From JANSWY01 sp965267245 (GTDB lineage: Bacteria > Bacteroidota > Bacteroidia > Cytophagales > Cyclobacteriaceae): a stretch of 64,000 nt of DNA. The notes under the pieces are model-generated. The model was not told where the DNA came from. It saw only the letters and a program-made list of their open reading frames with translations, and searched no databases. Below are positions 1-7,693 of this stretch, in pieces. The stretch's first letter is position 1. Every line of letters starts with the position of its first letter. The stretch spans positions 186,001 through 250,000 of the forward strand of contig OZ253939.1 of NCBI GenBank assembly GCA_965267245.1. The letters run 5' to 3'. The position numbers and the translations under genes are program-made.

Positions 1-19
1 TATAGAAATATCAAGTTAA

Positions 20-430
20 ATGTACCCAACAATGAGAATTACAGGATCAATTTTGATATGTATACTTTGTCTGGTGAATAATTATGTTTGGGCGCAAACT
101 AATGAGGTGCTGAATGCGCTCTCATCTCTTGGATCAAAGGAGGTTACTGCTCACCGACACATAGATAAGGTACTTGAAAGTGATAGCGAAATTGAAATGT
201 TCGTGGGAGGGTTGTTTGTGGTTTATAAGACTTTCATATCTTCTCAGGATGGGGATAATTGCAGTTTTGAGCCTTCATGTTCGGAGTATGCAGTAGAGGC
301 TATTCAGAGAAAAGGGATCATTGAAGGGCCATTGATGTTTTTTGATCGATACACCAGGTGTAATGCTTTGAGCCCGGAGAATTACAAATACATACCTGAG
401 ATAAACAGACTTTATGACCCTGTGGAATAA
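20..430 (+). CDS. Exported YidD-domain protein
   Basis: Residues about 60-130 match the YidD (DUF37) family, which assists YidC-dependent membrane protein insertion. The family hallmark CSFEPSCSEY is at residues 81-90 and a third conserved cysteine is at 114. Canonical YidD has about 70-85 residues and no signal peptide. This 136-residue form has a hydrophobic leader (about residues 5-26, ending in WAQ), so it is probably exported or membrane-anchored. Another ATG four codons downstream is an equally good start. The end overlaps the next gene by 17 nt, so the two are probably translated together. Family assignment is firm; the role of the exported version is inference. Confidence 0.85.
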   Translation: MYPTMRITGSILICILCLVNNYVWAQTNEVLNALSSLGSKEVTAHRHIDKVLESDSEIEMFVGGLFVVYKTFISSQDGDNCSFEPSCSEYAVEAIQRKGIIEGPLMFFDRYTRCNALSPENYKYIPEINRLYDPVE

Positions 431-1250
431 GATATTAGTGGCTTTATGGTTGATCCCTTCTATCGTTTCTGGTCAGGATCTTTACTCATTCGATAATTCC
501 CTGAAATTTGCTGATCATCTTTTCAGGGAAAACGAATTTGAAGCAGCCGCTAATGAATATAGCAGGGCTGTTTTTCTGAATCCGGAGTGTACCACCTGTT
601 ATATCAATTATGTGATTAGCCTGCGTAGAAGCAATCAACTAGATAAAGCGATTAGTGTTCTTAATAAGACCAGGACATTGGGCTTATTGACAGGAAACCT
701 GGAGGAAGAGTGGTTAAAGGTATATTCCCTGAACTCAGACTATGAAGGAGCGGTATCATTTGTAGAAAAGGGTTTGATGATTTCAGAGGAAACTTCAGGG
801 TTTTACTTACTGGCAATCAGTTTAAAAAGATTTGATCTCTCTTCAGCCAATACCATCATGATCACCGATAATCCGGATGATTGGAAATATCATCGGCAAA
901 CAAACCAATTGTTCTCCCTACGTGATAGAGCCAATGATATTCGATTTAAGAAGAAATTTTTGGCGGGTCTATATTCCATGTTTATTCCGGGAATGGGTAA
1001 AGTTTATACAGGATACAAAAAAGATGCATTAGTGTCATTTGTCCTGACAGGATTGGCCATTTGGCAATCTTATAGAGGTTTTTCCATGAAAGGCACCAAT
1101 AGTGTTCTTGGCTGGACCTATGGAGCAATTGGTTTGGGATTATATACCGGGAATATTTATGGTTCCGTAAAATCAGCAAATAAGAGGAATGAACAATATC
1201 GTCTTGACATACAGCAAACTGCTGATCATGTTTTGCTTAGCATTTACTGA
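414..1250 (+). CDS. TPR protein with hydrophobic C-terminal tail
   Basis: A 278-residue protein with a short signal peptide (cleavage near VSGQD). Residues about 25-170 read as tetratricopeptide-like helical repeats, including FAAANEYSRAVFLNPE-type segments and a CTTC pair. The C-terminal third (about 183-260) is glycine-rich and hydrophobic, with a PGMGKVYTGYKKDA motif like the short two-helix membrane domains of TM2/DUF5683-type proteins. It overlaps the YidD gene upstream and the related TPR gene downstream, so the three form one transcription unit. It is probably periplasmic and tethered to a membrane. Specific function is unknown. Confidence 0.75.
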   Translation: MTLWNKILVALWLIPSIVSGQDLYSFDNSLKFADHLFRENEFEAAANEYSRAVFLNPECTTCYINYVISLRRSNQLDKAISVLNKTRTLGLLTGNLEEEWLKVYSLNSDYEGAVSFVEKGLMISEETSGFYLLAISLKRFDLSSANTIMITDNPDDWKYHRQTNQLFSLRDRANDIRFKKKFLAGLYSMFIPGMGKVYTGYKKDALVSFVLTGLAIWQSYRGFSMKGTNSVLGWTYGAIGLGLYTGNIYGSVKSANKRNEQYRLDIQQTADHVLLSIY

Positions 1251-2031
1251 TCTGATTGGGCAAAGTATTGAAGAAACAAAAATATTGGCAGATCAGCTTT
1301 GGTCTGAGCAGGATTATGAAAATGCCGTCATAACCTACAGAAGGTATTTATTCTTTGGAGGTGAGATGAGTGCATCGGTATTTGGAAGGGTATCCACTGG
1401 TTATGAAAAAATGGGAGAGTATGATAAAGCCATTTATTACAATAATCTAGCCTATGAAATTGAAAAAGACCCCATTAAAGCGGAAGAAAAGCAATTGCGG
1501 ACTACCTTTTTATACCTGATGAAAGAGGAGTATCTGATGGCTGATTTATGGATAAGCAATATCGATCAGTCAGTTCAATCTCCTGGAAAGAAAAAAGAGC
1601 TCTACTTATATAAAGCTGTTGCCCTCTATAAGAATGATAAATTTGAAGCTTCAGAAGATTTTTTTCAAAGGCATTCGCCCGAGGATTCTACCCAAATCTC
1701 AACCTTGTTTGGTGAATTGCTGTTAAGTGAGAAACGTAATAATCCTAAGAGAGCAAGAATTCTCAGTATTATACTTCCTGGTCTTGGTCAATTCAGTACT
1801 GGCCATATAAAAGAGGGAGTCAATAGTTTGACCATAAATGGAGCGATGGTTTTTTTATTCGCGAAAGTAGTTAGCAGAACAACCTTTCTAGATGCAGTAT
1901 TGAGTATAGCTCCCTGGCAACAACGTTTCTATGCTGGAGGTTTTAATGCAGCTGCTCTACTAGCAGAAAAAAAAAGAGATAGGATTCGCCAGGAAATATA
2001 TGAGGAGATGATAAAATTATTGATGAAGTAA
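1189..2031 (+). CDS. TPR protein, paralogue of the preceding gene
   Basis: A 280-residue protein with the same architecture as its upstream neighbour: signal peptide (cleavage near IGQS), TPR-like repeats (residues about 25-180), then a hydrophobic tail with LPGLGQFSTGHIKEG, equivalent to the neighbour's PGMGKVYTGYKKDA. The two look like an old tandem duplication. The first ATG lies inside the preceding gene (62-nt overlap). An internal ATG at 1228 would shorten the overlap and still leave a signal peptide. A terminator hairpin follows directly. No catalytic motif is visible. Confidence 0.72.
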   Translation: MNNIVLTYSKLLIMFCLAFTDLIGQSIEETKILADQLWSEQDYENAVITYRRYLFFGGEMSASVFGRVSTGYEKMGEYDKAIYYNNLAYEIEKDPIKAEEKQLRTTFLYLMKEEYLMADLWISNIDQSVQSPGKKKELYLYKAVALYKNDKFEASEDFFQRHSPEDSTQISTLFGELLLSEKRNNPKRARILSIILPGLGQFSTGHIKEGVNSLTINGAMVFLFAKVVSRTTFLDAVLSIAPWQQRFYAGGFNAAALLAEKKRDRIRQEIYEEMIKLLMK

Positions 2032-2035
2032 CAAA

Positions 2036-2062
2036 AAAGCCAGAAGAAACTCTCCTGGCTTT
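2036..2062. terminator. Bidirectional intrinsic terminator
   Basis: Stem AAAGCCAG / CTGGCTTT with an 11-nt loop and A/T runs on both sides, between two convergent genes. Confidence 0.8.
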
Positions 2063-2085
2063 AATTTTTGCGTTAATGTGTTGTA

Positions 2086-3879
2086 TTAATAAGGGAAACT
2101 ACCCTTCTCGATCATTACATCTGCAATGTATCTTCTCAAATCCCTCGTGTTTACCGGATCTGCTTTGGTGAATCGCTTCATACCCATCAACATCACTTTC
2201 AACTCGTCTCCCTTAGTGAAGCAAGCAACTGCCTCGTCTCCGGCATTTTTTACTTTTTGAACCGCTTCAAATAAGTACAGCTGTGCCATAGCTGTTTGGA
2301 GCTTTGTTGCCTCAGCTCCATTCTGTTTGGTTAGCTTCTCAGCTCTTAAAATTGCAGATTCTGCAACGTATATTTCAATTACCATATCCGCAAGATTCAT
2401 TAATATCTCTTGCTCGTCATTTAATTTAGGTCCGAACGTTTGTGCAGCCTTACCAGCTACCATCAATACAGCCTTTTTCAATTTCTTCAACACGTCTTTC
2501 TCCGCAGCGAACGGTTTGCTCAGATCAGGCATTTCAAATGAAGGCACAGAAGTAAGTTCTTTACCTACTGCCATTGCAGGGCCCAATACATCAAGCTCAC
2601 CTTTCATTGCTCTTTTGAGGATCATACCCACAAGAAGCATTCTGTTGATTTCATTGGTACCTTCATAGATTCTTGCGATTCTACTGTCCCTGTAAGCACG
2701 GGCCATAGGGGCATCTTCAGAGAATCCCATTCCACCATAAACCTGTACTCCTTCATCTACCACATAATCTAATACCTCAGATCCATGAACTTTCATGATG
2801 GCACATTCAATTGCGAATTGCTCAACACCTTTAAGTTTCGCTTCTTCAGCAGCCATTCCATCCCCAATGAGATCGTCAATTTTATCATCTATGTTTTGAC
2901 CAGCTCTGTAAGCAGCAGACTCAGTTGCATAGATCTTTGTAGCCATTTTAGAAAGCTTATCTTTAATAGCACCAAAACTTGAAATTGGTGTTCCAAATTG
3001 CTTTCTGTCATTGGCATATTGAGTGGCTTGAGTAGAAACTGTTTTACATCCACCGATTACGCCAGAAGCCAATTTAATTCGGCCAATGTTCAGGATGTTT
3101 ACTGCAATTTTGAAACCGTTTTCTCTTGTAGACAACATATTTTCGGCGGGTACCTTCACATCGTTGAAAAACACTTGTCTTGTTGAAGAACCTTTGATTC
3201 CAAGCTTTACTTCTTCATCATTCATGGTGATACCATCCCATGTTCTTTCAACAATAAATGCGGTCAGGTTTTTATCGTCTTCAATCTTGGCGAAAACGAT
3301 CAATAAATCAGCAAAACCAGCATTTGATATCCACATTTTTTGCCCGTTGATCAGGTAGTGGCCATCAGCGGTAGGAGTGGCTTTTGTTTTTCCAGAGTTA
3401 GCATCAGATCCAGCATCTGGTTCTGTTAGACAGTAACATGCCTTCCATTCGCCAGTAGCAAGCTTTGTTACGTATTTTTGTTTTTGCTCTTCAGTACCGT
3501 AATAAAGAATAGGAAGTGTACCAATTCCTGTGTGTGCTCCATATGCAGTTGAAAAAGAACCAGCAGAACCCATGATGTCGGCAATGAGCATTCCTGTGTT
3601 GAAATTCATGCCTAATCCACCATACTGCTCAGGGATTGATACTCCTAATAGACCAAGTTCACCGGCTTTATCCATTAGGGAAGACATCAATCCTTCTTCC
3701 ATTTTGTCAATTCTTTCGGTGATTGGTGTAATTTCCTTGTCAATAAAATCCTGACAAGCTTGTGCCATCATTTTTTGTTCCTCAGTAAATTCCTCAGGAA
3801 TAAATATCTCTTCGGCTTCAGTTTCCCTGATCAGAAACTCACCTCCTTTAATTGCATCTTTTTCAAGCGTAGCACTCAT
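2086..3879 (-). CDS. Acyl-CoA dehydrogenase family protein
   Basis: A 597-residue FAD-dependent acyl-CoA dehydrogenase, catalysing the first oxidation step of fatty-acid or branched-acyl degradation. The usual order is present: N-terminal helical domain, middle beta domain (CYCLTEPDAGSDANSGKT and WISNAGFADL), C-terminal helical domain (RIYEGTNEINRM near residue 415, which carries the usual catalytic Glu). About 170 extra C-terminal residues beyond the roughly 380-residue core match the larger ACAD subfamily (VLCAD/ACAD9-like) seen in Bacteroidota. The promoter region contains two copies of a TGCATGCA palindrome that recurs at two other genes here. Substrate cannot be read from sequence. Confidence 0.93.
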   Translation of the reverse strand: MSATLEKDAIKGGEFLIRETEAEEIFIPEEFTEEQKMMAQACQDFIDKEITPITERIDKMEEGLMSSLMDKAGELGLLGVSIPEQYGGLGMNFNTGMLIADIMGSAGSFSTAYGAHTGIGTLPILYYGTEEQKQKYVTKLATGEWKACYCLTEPDAGSDANSGKTKATPTADGHYLINGQKMWISNAGFADLLIVFAKIEDDKNLTAFIVERTWDGITMNDEEVKLGIKGSSTRQVFFNDVKVPAENMLSTRENGFKIAVNILNIGRIKLASGVIGGCKTVSTQATQYANDRKQFGTPISSFGAIKDKLSKMATKIYATESAAYRAGQNIDDKIDDLIGDGMAAEEAKLKGVEQFAIECAIMKVHGSEVLDYVVDEGVQVYGGMGFSEDAPMARAYRDSRIARIYEGTNEINRMLLVGMILKRAMKGELDVLGPAMAVGKELTSVPSFEMPDLSKPFAAEKDVLKKLKKAVLMVAGKAAQTFGPKLNDEQEILMNLADMVIEIYVAESAILRAEKLTKQNGAEATKLQTAMAQLYLFEAVQKVKNAGDEAVACFTKGDELKVMLMGMKRFTKADPVNTRDLRRYIADVMIEKGSFPY

Positions 3880-3928
3880 AATTAATGTTTTTTATTTGTT
3901 GAATTAATGACGTTCATCTATTGGTTAC

Positions 3929-3948
3929 ATGTTATGCATGCATAACAT
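3929..3948. promoter_or_regulatory. 20-bp perfect palindrome, candidate operator (site 1)
   Basis: ATGTTATGCATGCATAACAT is a perfect 20-bp palindrome 49 nt upstream of the acyl-CoA dehydrogenase start codon. Its core TATGCATGCATA occurs four times in this window, each time between genes. The symmetry suggests a dimeric regulator, whose identity is unknown. Confidence 0.7.
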
Positions 3949-3970
3949 TTCCAAATATATAAAAATTTAG

Positions 3971-3982
3971 TATGCATGCATA
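3971..3982. promoter_or_regulatory. TATGCATGCATA palindrome, candidate operator (site 2)
   Basis: Second copy of the core palindrome in the 223-bp region between the divergent acyl-CoA dehydrogenase and LytS-type kinase genes, 38 bp from site 1. It could act on either promoter. The left flank AG is shared with two of the other copies. Confidence 0.65.
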
Positions 3983-4102
3983 ATATATTTATAAAATTTT
4001 TGAATAATACGGTCTGTCCATATTAATCTACATTTCAGCAACACTTATGGGAAAAATATTCCTAGTGATACTTTAATTTACCAAAGATTTAGACGACTAT
4101 CA

Positions 4103-5140
4103 ATGACACGAAAGAAAAGATACGGTAGAGAAGCATTAAGTTTTATTGGGGTGTTTTTTTTAGGTGGGATCATCCAGGTTTTGTCTTTTTGTCCCGATTG
4201 TTTCGATGATTTCAGAGTGCTTAAAAACCATTTTTTAGTAGCTGGCTTTCTGTGGATGATCATCTGGAAGGGAAGTGAATACTCAGTGGATATACTAGAC
4301 CATTACTTTGATTGGTTAGATGCTCCCAAAAAGCGGCTTTTTGCTTCTATTTTATCTATGTTTTTGATTGTGATAATTGGGTTTTGGGGAGTAGAGGTGT
4401 TAATTCTTGATATGATGATCCGGGAGATGAATTTTGTTGACTCTATTGTTTCCTTGAGAGTTAAGGATCTGGTTGTGCCACTAATGATAACGTTTACGAT
4501 TAATTCTTTCATGCACGGACGGGGATTTCTTTTGGCATGGCGTGAAAAAGCAGTACAATATGAAAAACTCAAAACAGAGCAAATCAATACCCAATACAAC
4601 AGTCTTAAAAATCAGGTGAATCCACACTTTCTGTTTAATAGCCTGAATGCCTTGTCATCTCTGGTATATGAAGATCAGGACAGAGCCGTAGAATTCATTC
4701 GAAAATTATCGGAGGTTTATCGATATGTTCTTGAAACAAAGGATAAAGAAATTGTATCGGTGCAGGAAGAACTGGAGTTTCTTAATGCTTACCTCTACCT
4801 GCAAAAGATACGTTTTGGAGAAAATTTAATCTTCAACAATACAATTGAAACAGTCGTGCTGGACAATTATGTGGTCCCGATCTCACTTCAGATGCTGATG
4901 GAAAACGCCATTAAACATAATGTAATCTCAAATAATAAGCCTTTACACGTGCGTGTTTACAATGATGGTAATTATCTCTACTTGGAAAACAATCTACAGG
5001 AGAAATTGCACAAAGACTCTACGGGGATTGGTCTCCAAAATATAAAAGATCGATACACCCTGTTGTCTGATAAGCCTGTTTTAATCAGCAATGAAAACAA
5101 TATATTCAAGGTAGCTGTACCCATAATAAAATCAATCTGA
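4103..5140 (+). CDS. LytS-family sensor histidine kinase
   Basis: A 345-residue membrane histidine kinase. The N-terminal ~140 residues hold about four transmembrane segments and no recognisable periplasmic sensor domain. The His_kinase domain has QVNPHFLFNS with phospho-acceptor His175. The HATPase part has an N-box ENAIKHN (267-273) and a G-box TGIGLQN (307-313). The next gene encodes its LytTR response regulator and starts on the last base of this stop codon. Stimulus is unknown. Confidence 0.92.
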   Translation: MTRKKRYGREALSFIGVFFLGGIIQVLSFCPDCFDDFRVLKNHFLVAGFLWMIIWKGSEYSVDILDHYFDWLDAPKKRLFASILSMFLIVIIGFWGVEVLILDMMIREMNFVDSIVSLRVKDLVVPLMITFTINSFMHGRGFLLAWREKAVQYEKLKTEQINTQYNSLKNQVNPHFLFNSLNALSSLVYEDQDRAVEFIRKLSEVYRYVLETKDKEIVSVQEELEFLNAYLYLQKIRFGENLIFNNTIETVVLDNYVVPISLQMLMENAIKHNVISNNKPLHVRVYNDGNYLYLENNLQEKLHKDSTGIGLQNIKDRYTLLSDKPVLISNENNIFKVAVPIIKSI

Positions 5141-5907
5141 TGGAAATGAAATTTGTGATAGTTGAAGACGAGAAAATAGCGGCAGATCGCCTGAACAAAT
5201 TACTGAAAGCTATTCGTCCTGGTTGGCAATTTGTTGAAAGACTCGATTCGATAGAAGATTCAGTAAGCTTTTTCTCAGGTAGCCCTGATATTGACCTGAT
5301 TTTCATGGACATTCAATTATCTGATGGACTTTGTTTTGAAGTTTTTAAGCAGATTAACATAGAAATCCCAGTCATTTTTACAACAGCATACAATCAATAT
5401 GCCATTGAAGCCTTTCAGGTAAATAGCATCGATTACCTTTTGAAGCCAATTGATCCGGACAAATTAGAACATGCTATCATGAAATTCGAAAAGAATCAGG
5501 GAAAGCAAACTCCAGGGGTGATTGATCACAACATACTGAATGCTATGCTCCAGAAAATGAACCAATCCTACAAAGAGCGATTCGTGATTAAAGTCGGTGA
5601 GCATATCAAAATTGTCAATATTGAAGATGTTAATTTCTTTTTCAGTGAAGATAAAGTCACTTACCTGATGACCAACGAGGGTAGGAGGTTAATTCTGGAT
5701 CATACGCTTGACAAGATTGAGGAGATGATTGACCCATCTGTTTTTTACAGGATCAACAGGAAATTTATTGTCAATGAAAAAGCGATCAAAGATATCATTG
5801 CTTACACAAATTCCAGGTTAAGGCTTGATTTAGCTTATGGAAAAGAATTTGATACGATTGTCGCACGTGAGCGTGTTCAGGATTTCAAATCCTGGCTCGA
5901 TAAGTAA
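5140..5907 (+). CDS. LytTR-family response regulator
   Basis: A 255-residue response regulator. The receiver domain (1-120) has acidic pocket ED at 9-10, phospho-acceptor Asp57 in FMDIQLSDG and conserved Lys in LLKPID. A LytTR DNA-binding domain (about 150-250) follows, with the FFSEDKVTYLMT and FYRINRKFIVN blocks. It is the partner of the upstream LytS-type kinase, with which it overlaps by one nucleotide. Targets are not evident. Confidence 0.94.
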   Translation: MEMKFVIVEDEKIAADRLNKLLKAIRPGWQFVERLDSIEDSVSFFSGSPDIDLIFMDIQLSDGLCFEVFKQINIEIPVIFTTAYNQYAIEAFQVNSIDYLLKPIDPDKLEHAIMKFEKNQGKQTPGVIDHNILNAMLQKMNQSYKERFVIKVGEHIKIVNIEDVNFFFSEDKVTYLMTNEGRRLILDHTLDKIEEMIDPSVFYRINRKFIVNEKAIKDIIAYTNSRLRLDLAYGKEFDTIVARERVQDFKSWLDK

Positions 5908-5908
5908 G

Positions 5909-6709
5909 CTATTTCTTTTTGAGGTATGCCTTTTGTAGAACAATCTGAACCAACCACGGAGCGAAACGATTCATCAGCACATTTAATTTTCCCAGTAGGG
6001 TGAATATCTTCTTGAACTTTCTTTTTTCTACAATCTCCAAAATACCTTTTGCTACTTTCTCAGGGGTATCGGTCTTTCCAACACTTCTCTTGGGGATAGG
6101 AATGACTTTTCCGTCTTTGTCATAAACGGTCTTGTTCGGGTCATTTTCAGTGAAGCCCACATACGCTATTCCGATATGTACACCTTTGGGGCTCACTTCT
6201 TTTCTTAGTGATTCAACGAAACCTGTTAGAGCCATTTTAGAAGCACTGTAAGCTGCATGTCCACCTATTCCATGAACCCCTGCTACACTTCCTGTAAATA
6301 CAATAGATCCTTTGGAGGCTATAATGTGAGGAAGAGAAGCTTTCGTCATATAAAAGGACCCGGTAAGGTTAACATCAACTACTTTTTTGAAACTCTCCGG
6401 TGAAATATCTAATACATCACATTCATCAGCACTGAGACCTGCATTGTTGATGACTACATCAATCTTATTGTATTTGTCGTTGATAGTTTGAATAATCCGA
6501 AGACAGTCCTCATAGACCGAGATGTCACCAATTGCAGTGATGCATTGGCTATTATTGTCTTCTAAAATTGATGCTACTTCCAGAAGTTTGTCCTCATGCC
6601 GGGCATTTAAGATGACATTCGCTCCTTTTCTACCAAGTTGGATAGCCATAGCTTTTCCAATTCCTAAACTTGATCCTGTCACCAAAACCACCTTCCCTTT
6701 CCAGTTCAT
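5909..6709 (-). CDS. SDR family oxidoreductase
   Basis: A 266-residue classical short-chain dehydrogenase/reductase: cofactor motif TGSSLGIG (11-18), NNAG (98-101 region), and catalytic Ser141, Tyr154 and Lys158 in YSASK. An Arg after the second strand (NARHEDKL) suggests NADP(H). The C-terminal ~35 residues are basic and hydrophobic (FTLLGKLNVLMNRFAPWLV), as in membrane-associated SDRs. The next gene in the same direction, an epimerase-type Rossmann enzyme, ends 3 nt upstream, so the pair is an operon. Substrate is unknown, though lipid or sterol-like alcohols are common for such pairs. Confidence 0.9.
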   Translation of the reverse strand: MNWKGKVVLVTGSSLGIGKAMAIQLGRKGANVILNARHEDKLLEVASILEDNNSQCITAIGDISVYEDCLRIIQTINDKYNKIDVVINNAGLSADECDVLDISPESFKKVVDVNLTGSFYMTKASLPHIIASKGSIVFTGSVAGVHGIGGHAAYSASKMALTGFVESLRKEVSPKGVHIGIAYVGFTENDPNKTVYDKDGKVIPIPKRSVGKTDTPEKVAKGILEIVEKRKFKKIFTLLGKLNVLMNRFAPWLVQIVLQKAYLKKK

Positions 6710-6712
6710 TTG

Positions 6713-7687
6713 CTACACATATTTATTTTCTTGAAACCAATTGTAACAATCCTGAATAGCAGTATCTATAGGGGTTTGTGGCATTTTCAACTCATTGATG
6801 GCTTTCTGAGCACTTACAAATTGCTTATCGCATGATATGATGGCCATTTCCTTGGAGAGCATAGGTGCCTTTCCTGTCAGTTTTCCAAAAAATGAGCCCA
6901 TTGAGCCGATTAACTTCACTAACCAATTTGGTGTCAGAATGGAAGGAGCTTTCTGATGAACTATCTGGGCAACTTTTGTGAAGAATTCTTTGTAGGTCAG
7001 GTTTTCGCCTCCGGCAATATATGCATTCCCAATTCTGCCAATCGTTAAGGCATTCACAATAGCCTGCGCCACATCTTTCACATATACAAAATTTCGTCCA
7101 CCTGAAGAATAGAACTTGAGTTTTCCTTGTACCAATGTTAGGATCATCTTACCCGAACTGGGTTTAGCATCATATGCTCCAATCATGAATGTTGGCAAAA
7201 CTGAAATAGCCGGAAAGTTATCTTCCTCTGCAGCTTTAAGAACAAGTTGAAGCGCCTCGTACTTTGAATCAATATAGTCAAGACCATATTTCTCTCCTGG
7301 AAATCGGTATTCGCTGGATTGAAATTCTGGACTGGCATATGAGCTTGCAGACCCAACATAGACGAACCTTTTGATATTCAATTCTTTAGCCACTGCAACC
7401 ATATTGGCTGTTCCATCAATGTTTACTTCGCAAACTTTTTTGGATCGTGAAGGCCAGACATCTGTCAAGGCCGCCGCATGAACCACAGCATCACAACTGG
7501 TCATGGCTAATCTGATTTCAGTTTGATTTTGAATATCTCCTACGAATATTTTTACAGGAAGCCCTTCTAATAATTTTGGGTCTGAAGAAGGGTGTTGGAG
7601 TACTACTATTTCATGTTTTTCAGCTAGAAGTAATCTGATTAGGTTATTTCCTAAAAGCCCGTCAGCGCCAGTAATTAATATTTTCAT
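6713..7687 (-). CDS. NAD-dependent epimerase/dehydratase family protein
   Basis: A 324-residue extended SDR. The N-terminus has GADGLLGNNLIRLLL (the GxxGxxG-type cofactor loop), then VVHAAAL, and the active-site pair Tyr...Lys appears as YIDSKYEA. The sequence resembles 3-beta-hydroxysteroid dehydrogenase / dihydroflavonol reductase-like enzymes. It lies 6 nt after smc and 3 nt before the SDR gene, all on one strand, so these three may be co-transcribed. Physiological substrate cannot be inferred. Confidence 0.88.
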   Translation of the reverse strand: MKILITGADGLLGNNLIRLLLAEKHEIVVLQHPSSDPKLLEGLPVKIFVGDIQNQTEIRLAMTSCDAVVHAAALTDVWPSRSKKVCEVNIDGTANMVAVAKELNIKRFVYVGSASSYASPEFQSSEYRFPGEKYGLDYIDSKYEALQLVLKAAEEDNFPAISVLPTFMIGAYDAKPSSGKMILTLVQGKLKFYSSGGRNFVYVKDVAQAIVNALTIGRIGNAYIAGGENLTYKEFFTKVAQIVHQKAPSILTPNWLVKLIGSMGSFFGKLTGKAPMLSKEMAIISCDKQFVSAQKAINELKMPQTPIDTAIQDCYNWFQENKYV

Positions 7688-7693
7688 ATTTTG

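Noticed and set aside
2327..3754. Several open frames on the plus strand across the acyl-CoA dehydrogenase gene
   Set aside because: They run opposite to a full-length, motif-complete gene, have no recognisable domains and no room for promoters; they are antisense shadows.
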